A DNA stretch of 64,000 nucleotides. Source: Cheiracanthium punctorium. Its lineage: Eukaryota; Arthropoda; Arachnida; Araneae; Cheiracanthiidae. The translations under genes and the position numbers were made by a program. Shown one piece after another: positions 56,176 to 64,000 of this stretch; position 1 is the first letter of the stretch, and every line of letters starts with the position of its first letter. The notes under the pieces are model-generated. The model was not told the origin of the DNA. It saw only the letters and a program-made list of their open reading frames with translations, and ran no database searches. The DNA is taken from positions 62,001 through 126,000 of the forward strand of contig JAWZYV010011914.1 in assembly GCA_038373885.1 (NCBI GenBank), read 5' to 3'.

Positions 56176-58401
56176 TGTGCCAGGTTCCGCAACAGAGAAT
56201 CAAAAGTAAAATCTTTTGGAGCTGTCTGGACGAGTTCAAGATAAATCTCGAAACCGCTTTTTTCGTGTTGGATTACACTTGGAAGGATAAACTGCTCTGG
56301 TTCGTGATGAACTTCTAACCAATTTTTCCTTTCAAACAGCTTCTTTGCTCTCTGTTGAGTCCCGTTTCCTGATCATGCATATATTGTTTCACAAAGAAAA
56401 GTGGCACGGGATTCTTATAATCTTCTCCCACAAGAGGTGTCTTTACAGCACCAGTAATTAAGCGGAGCTTTGGTTTGCATTATCTAAAATAATCTTTTAT
56501 TGCCAAACAAAACAATACACTAGACTTTCTTTTAATTTTTGTTTGTATTATCTAAAATAAGACAAACAAAAAATTTAAAAGAAGTCTTGTATATGATATA
56601 AAAATCTGGCAACTTAGTTTGCGTTCGTAAATTCTTTGTGCGGCATACACAGGTAGCCAAAAATTTCTGTAGTTCTGGATATGTACTGCCAATAAATGTT
56701 TTTGATTAGATATTGGCGGATGTCATTGCATTAGTGCACTAATAGTTGTTTTACTGGTTATGCACTTAAAGCATAATCGGCGTGTTTTTGCTGTTCGTAG
56801 TACTTAAAATGCTAAGCATCTTTTGTTGTGAAATTGCAAGTGACATTTCTTCGATATTTGCATCAATAAGATGTACCAATTATTGTTGAAGTGAAATTTC
56901 TTTAGGAATTTTGAGAGTGAAATTTCAAGGTCGGTCAAAGCACAATGCCGCCAATTGCCGTCACGGCAATAGCGTCTTGATGAGGCTGGGACGATCTGGG
57001 ATTTTAACAGACGGAGAGAGCTACCGGATAGATCGCCAGAGAGAAAGAGACAAAAACAGTAAGCATGCTATACTCTATTGCTGCAGAGAGTTTTCTTTCT
57101 CCTCTTTGTGCTACATTCGTTCTTAAGAAAGTGTACGCATGCGCTGAATGTAAACACACAATGTGCACTCGGAGACGAAAATGCTGGAGCGCTGCCTAGA
57201 GTTTTGATTCCTCTTATTGGCGAGAGATTCTTCTGAAAACAGTATTTTATATTTCATCGAAACTGGTGTCTGCAACTTTTAATTTTAAGAATGTAGATCC
57301 AAAAATTTTCTAATTAATCGAATTAACAAAATATAAAATTTTAATAGTTTATATTTTAGTATAATTAGAGTTAGTATAGTTGAAAAAAATTGAGAGAATT
57401 TTATAATTACTCAGAAACTTCGTTGCAATTTCGTTCCTCATTTTGTTTTAACAAATTTGCGCTCCACCATTTTTCCCTCCTTGCCTGGGCACTGACCAAC
57501 GCTGTAGATCCGTTATTTTTTCCTTTAGTATACTGAACTCTTCGTCTAACAGTACTCGAAGAATTTAGTTCACTCGAAAACTAACATTTCTATGCGTTGC
57601 GATAGCTCTTGTTTTGTGTTATTAAATATGTTTAATATTAGTGCTCGAAGAGTTTAGCGTACTAAGAAAACTTCCAACTTCAAATTGAGATTGTAGGCGT
57701 TGATTAAGATTGTATAAAAATTTATCAATAATGAAAAATAATGCAGGCCGAAGAAAATAACAAAAGAAAAGACTACTGGTAAGAAAAAATTTAGTTTAAA
57801 AAAGGCTGAAAAAAACACACAGATATATGGTATTAAAATGTAATTTCATGTTATTATCTAATAGGAACAAAAATAGTTTTTAAATTAAATTTACGTTGAA
57901 CATCTATAAAATGTACCGCTATAAAACACCATATAACCTATTCACTAAACGAATAAAATGTTTATAAAACACTGTATAAATTTTTACTTACTTTAAAAGA
58001 AAAAAGTAACTTTCTCTACTCTCTTTCTTATAATTATTCTACATTTACAAATAGTCAGAGATAAAAATTTTAAGATGACGTCAAGCACCTTACACTCCCC
58101 ACCCACCCAGCCTTCAAGTAAGTTATATTTATGTGCATTTTTATAAATATTTTATCATAGGCTTCATATATACTTTTAATAATGAGGTTATACTGTGTTG
58201 TGCATAGCTAATAAGTGTTCATTATAAACATCATTTGAAAAATATTTTGTGCTTTTTAGTCTTATTTTTTTCTTTTTTTTAAATTTAAGTTGCAAATTTA
58301 CTTCAATTAAAACTGTATTTCTTTTACTTCTGCTTAACATTTGACATCTTATATACAGATTTACAGATAAAATCATGCTTAATTGCTGTTTATTCATAGT
58401 A
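56176..58401. other. AT-rich DNA with a GC-richer patch at 56890-57240
   Basis: The GC-richer patch contains ACGCATGCGCT, close to the NRF1-type consensus GCGCATGCGC, and a GAGAGAAAGAGACAAA run. The 71-codon frame in it (56911-57126) has no known domain. It could be promoter-like, but I see no supporting exon. The remainder is AT-rich. Confidence 0.3.
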
Positions 58402-58803
58402 TTAGGTTGTAACGAAAGTTTCCCGCCGCGCAAACTTCGTCAGCACACAGTTCTCGTTGGCGTATTTGCTCATATTTTGTCAAACTATTTTTGGCATTTG
58501 AAAGAAAGAGGTTTACTTTATAACACTGTGTTGTGAAATCTGTAAAAAATATAGTTATCATTAAGTATAAGGTGTCTCAAATAGAACTATCACTCTAGAG
58601 GATTAGAACCATTATTTACTTCCAGTTGTGTTGCAAAAAGTCAGCTACATAATATCAACGAATTATGAGTACAGCTTTAAGTACTATTGTTGTATCATGA
58701 GACACTGTGCAGGTTTGGTACCGAAAGCTCAAAAACAGTTATCTAAGGAGTTAGAAGTTAGTACTTCAGGCAGATATGGCGGAAAACTTTCGTTACAACC
58801 TGA
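58402..58803. mobile_element. mariner-like MITE with TA flanks
   Basis: TTAGGTTGTAACGAAAGTTT plus CCCGCC at the left is matched inversely by AAACTTTCGTTACAACCTGA at the right; 24 of 26 positions agree. TA flanks both sides. The interior (402 bp) retains short open frames but no transposase motif I can identify. Confidence 0.8.
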
Positions 58804-61605
58804 TATTTTCTCGTAATTTATAACCTTCGAAATCGGTCTGTCTTCAGAGGGCTTATTTGCCTACGTATTTCTGACGTCCCGATTTGCAAGATGCTTGATT
58901 TCGGTAACAACAGTTTACGGAATCCTGCATGCAGTCAAGTAATGAGTAATTTCCTATATGGTCTATCATTAACTGTGTACTTGTATTACTGGAGAATATC
59001 GAGCAAATTATTCGATCAACTCTACAATCTAAGTTAATTACAGGGTAGGAATGTGCCTTTTGCTTAGTTTTTAATAAATGCAGAGCGGTGAATGCATTTT
59101 ATAACTTTTGACTCTTAATGAACCTTCCCGTACAAAACATTTTTAGCTAATTGTGAACAATACATTATTCAACATTTTTACGTAATATTTTTACATAAAT
59201 ATCAATACACTTTTCATTAAGAAGAAATTAAAATTTAGTTCATTTACTTATTGTAAGTTTAGTACAGTAAGTAATCCGTACTCTTTTTGACATATTACGC
59301 GATAGAAATTTAAATGAAATTTATTGTAATTTAACTTTTCAAATTTCTACTTATCTACAATCTTTCTTAAAAATTACGTGTTTAATTGACATTTTGAAAT
59401 GAAACCAAAAACCAATTTTATATACTGATTGTGTTTTTAATAATTGAAATAAGAGTATGATCAAAGAATTATAGGGTCGCATTTCATAGAAACACGCAAG
59501 ATCTCAGAGTTTTGCTTGAGAATAGTTTTGCTTTAATCATACAGCAAATTAAAAATTCGACGTTTTGCCCTACCACGCTGTTGTCGAATGGTCTGAAGTT
59601 TTGGATGATTTTTTTAGATATTACATAAATACGCTTTAAAACCCCTTAAAAATCCTCCACCTAAGGTATCCCACCCTAGGTATTGTATTTAAATATGCTA
59701 AACAGCTGTTTTGTTCGTTTCCTTGAAATTGTCTTTGCAAATTAAATTAATTTTGGTATATGCAAAAATAAGTTTGGAATTAACTTAAAAAACATATTAT
59801 TATGTCCCGATTATAATACTGTATGGCTTGAATGGGACAATGAAACTTTGTATTTTTACTATTCACAATTATTAAGATTGCTTGAATGTGTTTTTCGGTA
59901 TGTTTTCTGAAAAATAATATACTAATGCTTATTTTCAAGCAATTATCATAAAAATAATTGCAGTAGATTTTTTTTAACGATATCCAGAATGCCAAATGTC
60001 CCATTCATGCCACTTCTCCTTTATAGCAAATAGAGAAAATGTTACATGCTCATTGAGTAATTTTGTAATTCAATTGATAAAAACTGTGCTTTATGGTTTT
60101 AAAACTACTTATTTAAAATTTTGAAAAAGAAAATGCCTTTAATAAATGTAAGTTTTCTTTTAGATTATTAGAGGCCTCCAAAATAGCTTAGAACCCCTTT
60201 TCTTATAATTCTGTTGCGAATTTTGAGTGTAAGAATATATTTTTTTAAAATGCACTGATTTTTATCACGAAAATTCCTAACTTTGAAATAAAAGTTAAAA
60301 CGATATTACAGAAAAAAAAATTAAGAGAGGCATATTGATTAGAAAACAATGTTTAAGGCATTTTTTCTAAAATAGTTCAGTCAATCAATATTTATCTGCT
60401 ACAACAAGATTTAATTAACTGCTTCCGAATCGCAATTATTGCACTAAGGAAAGTTTTTAAATCTTTCAAAATTGGTTAATTCGGGTATGATTTTCATCAA
60501 TAATTCGATAATTTCATCACGAAGGTCCACTGATAGATGAATACTAATAGAAGAACTTCGGCTTATGTAAAATTTTAGTTTCGGAAAAAAATATGCATGT
60601 AAAAGTTATTAACAAAGAAATTGTTTTTAAATTAATGGTACTACAACACGTTATTTTATTCTTTGATTATAATAATATTTTCAACTACACACAGAATCAT
60701 TATATTCACGTGTTTGTTTAGAATACAAGTGTACTAGCATTTTTTACATTTGAAATATTTTTATACATAAGATAATAAATAGTCTTTAAATCTTTAATTT
60801 CATTTATTTCATTTACCTGCCAAAATGTATTATATATGTATACATACACTTTACCTTTGTCTGTAAAGAAGGAATTTCAACATTAGTAAGTGTACATTCT
60901 TTACTTTCCGTTTTGATTTAAATAAAAGACTACATTCGCCATAGTTGAATCTCTAATTATAATATTTTACACTTATCCAAAAGTCAAAGTTCTTGTTTAA
61001 AATTTTGGTGGTAAGAAGAGCGTCTAAATACATATTTAACTCTGTCACTAATATTGCCTTTCATTTCTCAAATTACATTAAGATTACCCCGTTTCACACT
61101 TTTTTATTTAACATACACTGCATGCACGCTGTTATGTCCGGGTCAATTTTTGTAATACATTTTTTGCTCATTTCCAAATCTTCAAATGAGCTGGAACTTG
61201 GTCTACTAATTTGTCTGAATTAACAATACATGAATCAATTATAAAAAGTTTTAATTTAAGATAATTACTGTAGATTTCTGCTTATACGGAATTCAATAAA
61301 AGAAAGACTACGGCTTTTAAATTTAACAAGCAAGAACACGTTGTTCAAGCGTAGCAATGATTACTTTTCATGTCATGAATGCATTTGTTGTTGCCAACAT
61401 GAATATTGGCGATATTATCTTATCAAAAATTTTCACCATTTTAGCAAAGTGGTTGAAAAGTAGAATAATCGCTGCAACAGAATTGTTTGGGCCACTTATC
61501 TCCCCCTTTAGATTACAAAGTTTGGAAAATGCTAATGTAGCACCTATGTTCAAAAGCTCCCATACATGGCAAATTTAGCATTATTAGTTTCAGTTCTTTG
61601 GTTAG
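58804..61605. other. AT-rich DNA, no feature seen
   Basis: This is one of the longest plain stretches in the window. Short open frames occur on both strands, but none has a domain. A (TA)-rich patch lies near 60829-60845. Confidence 0.45.
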
Positions 61606-61772
61606 TAGGGATGGACGCGAGACTATTTTTTGCGAGACGAGACAAAGAGTTACAGCTTCTTTGCGAGACGAGACACGCATTTTTAACATTACGATATAGG
61701 GATTTTGAGAGACGAGGGGAAGCTTTAGGCTGTTTTGCGAGACGCCTATTTTTCGTCTTGCGTCCATCCCTA
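61606..61772. mobile_element. hAT MITE with GCGAGACGAGAC repeats
   Basis: TAGGGATGGACGCGAGAC and GTCTTGCGTCCATCCCTA are the inverted ends. The flanks TTGGTTAG and TTGGTTAA match at seven of eight. GCGAGACGAGAC occurs twice and GAGACGAGGGG or GCGAGACGCC once each, so the inside is an array of one short motif. Confidence 0.85.
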
Positions 61773-62645
61773 TTGGTTAAGCAAAATATTGGCACCCGAA
61801 AAAACAACATTACTTTCTGGTTTCAGTAATAAAAATATTTAAAAGTGTAAGGTAAAAACAGTATCAATTAAACTATAATCTAATGAAATCTAAAATGAAT
61901 AAATAAATAAATAAAAATTGAACACAAAAGTTTCTGTAAATTAAAAACACCTAACCGAAATGTTTAGCGATTTTTTCTTTCTACTTCACTTTTCTCTAAC
62001 AATAAAGATTTCGAATAATTTTAATCCAATTCAAGTGTGTTCACCTTAAAATGAAAGCAATTTTCTTTTCTTAGTGTTAGTATTTAAAAGAAAATTTACA
62101 AGTATGTAATTAATTAATTTAATACAATAATAGGCTAAACCTAAGGTACGCTTAAAATATGTTAAACCTAGTAATAAAAATGTATAATCTGCAAAACAGA
62201 AAAATTTAAGGAAAGCATTTTTTATCCCAGTTAAAAATAAATAGATATTTGTTTTCTTTTGTGATCAAGAGTTGAAAGGTACTTTCAGTGATAAACGATT
62301 ATAAAAAGCTTTGTGCCTGCAAAACACATTACTCTGGCTGTACTTGTTTCTTGTTATTAATAGCAAAGCTCTTCTTTGTAACTCATCACCAGAACAGACT
62401 TTTGTGTTATTAGTCTAGAATAAATGTCTTACGTTTTAGAGAATCTCGAGGAAAAGTTGATCCTTTGCAGAAAAAAAAAAAAGTTTTTCTATATAATAGG
62501 GAAAAGGGCAAAAGTATCGATAACAGTAGAAATCATATCAACCAGTAAAATCTAGAAATATTTTCATAGAATAAGTGTTGGTTTGATGAACAACATCAGT
62601 AAATGCAACCACAGTAAACGCTGATATTCGAAAATCATAGGTTCT
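61773..62645. other. AT-rich DNA, no feature seen
   Basis: No gene or element was recognised before the 5S-type SINE. Confidence 0.45.
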
Positions 62646-62998
62646 GTTGCTGTTATTGTTGAATCCTCCCCCCTTCCATAGGAAGGCGAAGGGTGGAAGG
62701 GGCAGCTTCCATTTTAATGAGCTCCAGTGGGAGGAAGTCCGACTTAGCTCGGGGTTCTCTTAATTTTGAACCAATTACAGATGAGGGACAAAACATCTGA
62801 GATCAGTACCCCCAGAGGTAGCGTTAAACCTTTAGGACATTGGAGCCACGACGGATTTTGGGAGCAACAGCTTCAATTAACGTACACGGTCCCACAGCAG
62901 CCCAGCCGCGAGAGGAGTTCACCCTCCGAAGCACTGGCCAAGCCGCATGCAGCTTCACTTTCCGAGCTCTTACGGGAACGGAATAGGCCACCACGTGA
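62646..62998 (-). mobile_element. 5S-rRNA-derived SINE, copy 2
   Basis: The minus strand from about 62990 reads CCGTTCCCGTAAGAGCTCGG, AAAGTGAAGCTGCATGCGGC, TTGGCCAGTGCTTCGGAGGG, TGAACTCC. This aligns in order with 5S rRNA from GGTTCTCGTCCGATCACCGA through AAGTTAAGCAGC to TACTTGGATGGGTGACC. The body matches copy 1 through CACGGTCCCACAG, GACATTGGAG and AACCAATT blocks, and the 3' end has CAACAATAACAGCAACAG. The full first third of 5S is not evident. Confidence 0.65.
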
Positions 62999-63166
62999 TG
63001 CAGTTCTAAACATTTTCGGTTTATTTATACAAGGCGTTTAGCTTCGTTCACTTACCCCATCGCCTCTCACTGCAACACACCTACCTAGTAACAAAAGATA
63101 CATGTATCATCGTAATTAATTTTTAAACTTGAAAGTTTAGAACGAAGTTTCTCTTAAATATAGTAG

Positions 63167-63874
63167 ACTAGCCGCCAAGGCGCCCAGCTTCGCTGCCCCA
63201 TACCTGGACTCATTTCACTGAATATCATGTTTCTCTGTTTTAACAGTATTTGTCATTCAATGTATTTAGGTTAGGGTTGCTACACATTTAAGGTGTCATC
63301 ATAAAAGCCGATGATGAAACAGCAAATGGCCAAAATGCGCTTTAGCCCAATGCATGGTGACATTTTTTAGATGGGCCATTAATGATCGAAGTATTTTAAA
63401 TTCCATGTTTCAAAGCTCTGAAAAAGTCCGAAAGATCTTGCATTTTTGTGTATCCGTTATAGTTATTTTGTAATCTAGCGACTGCACGACATAGACTTGC
63501 TCCATTGGAGTCATTGAACTGTTCATTTGGATTTTTGCGCATGTATTGTTGTTATTGCACTAATGTTTACATCTAGCTGTTTCCGCTCTTAGCGTGGAAA
63601 TATCGTCGATATTGGTATTGCATACGTTAGCGTATTACATATAGTAGATTTTATTAAAATATTGATTTTTCATCTCATTAGAATCACCTAAACTCAGTAA
63701 CGCGCGAAGAACCATTATGAGGGATAGATCATTATCTTGCGTTTAAATTTGTACTTGTGGGTTTCCTAAGGCATTCAAATATTTCTGATTGGAAGCAACG
63801 CTAGACACAGAGGGGAGCCTTCACCGGTGTGCCTTTGCAATTATGGATGTGAACAAGGGAAATCCGAGGATGTA
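63167..63874 (-). mobile_element. Helitron 3' end, 5' end not found
   Basis: ACTAGCCGCCAAGGCGCCCAGC at the left edge reads on the minus strand as a hairpin (CGCCTTGGCG) followed by GCTAGT, a Helitron 3' terminus. No matching 5' end (TCCTACTAATA or TCTTATAAATA type) is visible before the fold-back MITE, so the extent is uncertain. Confidence 0.55.
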
Positions 63875-64000
63875 TTAACCCTTTAACGCGCAGTGTTCCC
63901 GCTCTGGGAAGACCAAACTCTGATGTTTCGACTGTTGCCAGTCACAAACAATAGATTTGATTTCTATAAAAGTAGTTGCGGGTGACGTAGCTCCACAAGA
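63875..64000 (-). mobile_element. piggyBac-like fold-back MITE cut by window edge
   Basis: TTAA at 63875 is followed by CCCTTTAACGCGCAGTG and the GTTCCCGCTCTGGGAA hairpin, the right end of the family in reverse orientation. The window ends within the unique half. Confidence 0.85.

Noticed and set aside
62766..63041. Open frame of 91 codons
   Set aside because: It runs antisense through the 5S-type SINE, so it is not a gene.
1..64000. Endogenous virus or LTR retrotransposon
   Set aside because: I looked for paired LTRs, primer-binding sites and gag/pol motifs and saw none; the only RT belongs to a LINE.
1..64000. Toxin or other cysteine-rich secreted gene
   Set aside because: No open frame combines a signal peptide with a cysteine framework.

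Overview
This is a gene-poor, AT-rich eukaryotic window. I find no intact host protein-coding gene, no functional rRNA or tRNA gene, no CRISPR array and nothing of bacterial organisation. The transposon families suggest an arthropod, perhaps an arachnid: piggyBac-like, hAT, mariner and pogo/Tigger-like relics, several Helitron lineages, a decayed R1/Jockey-like LINE, tRNA-derived SINEs and 5S-rRNA-derived SINEs. That assignment is inference from family resemblance; I ran no search.

Layout. 0-5 kb: three broken copies of a TTAA-flanked fold-back MITE, then AT-rich DNA. 5-10 kb: small inverted-repeat elements and a 1.8 kb TIR element (8126-9947) that holds a frameshifted Myb/SANT-like reading frame on the minus strand. 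10.5-12.6 kb: a Helitron carrying a degenerate array of motifs that resemble the CTCF consensus. 16.1-17.8 kb: a hAT element split by a second TIR element rich in AAGCTTG, which itself holds a tRNA-like module. 17.8-20.2 kb: two full-length fold-back MITEs and other hairpins. 20.8-22 kb and 26.2-27 kb: deletion derivatives of an element coding for an EEP endonuclease, one with the endonuclease core repeated three times in tandem. 23.4-24.6 kb: a complete non-autonomous Helitron. 28-33.4 kb: another fold-back MITE, a decayed LINE split by a hAT MITE, and a SINE. 35-38.2 kb: a second CTCF-motif Helitron, rearranged. 40.3-45.1 kb: a mariner MITE, two Helitrons head to tail, a fold-back MITE and a Helitron holding a SINE. 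47-53.9 kb: SINEs, hAT MITEs, a symmetric fold-back MITE and a 5S-type SINE. 55.7-64 kb: two more fold-back MITEs (the last cut by the window edge), a mariner MITE, a hAT MITE, a second 5S-type SINE and a Helitron 3' end.

The elements do not form a pathway; the organisation is nested insertion and rearrangement. The best-supported calls are those with matching terminal repeats and target-site duplications: perfect 8-bp TSDs at 30150, 41150 and 51212, near-perfect 8-bp TSDs at 16128 and 61606, TTAA at the fold-back MITEs, TA at the mariners and A|TC...CTAGT ends at Helitrons. A few GC-richer, apparently single-copy islands (about 480-760, 13160-13560, 18400-18960, 27690-27975, 56890-57240) are the only candidates for host regulatory sequence or missed short exons.
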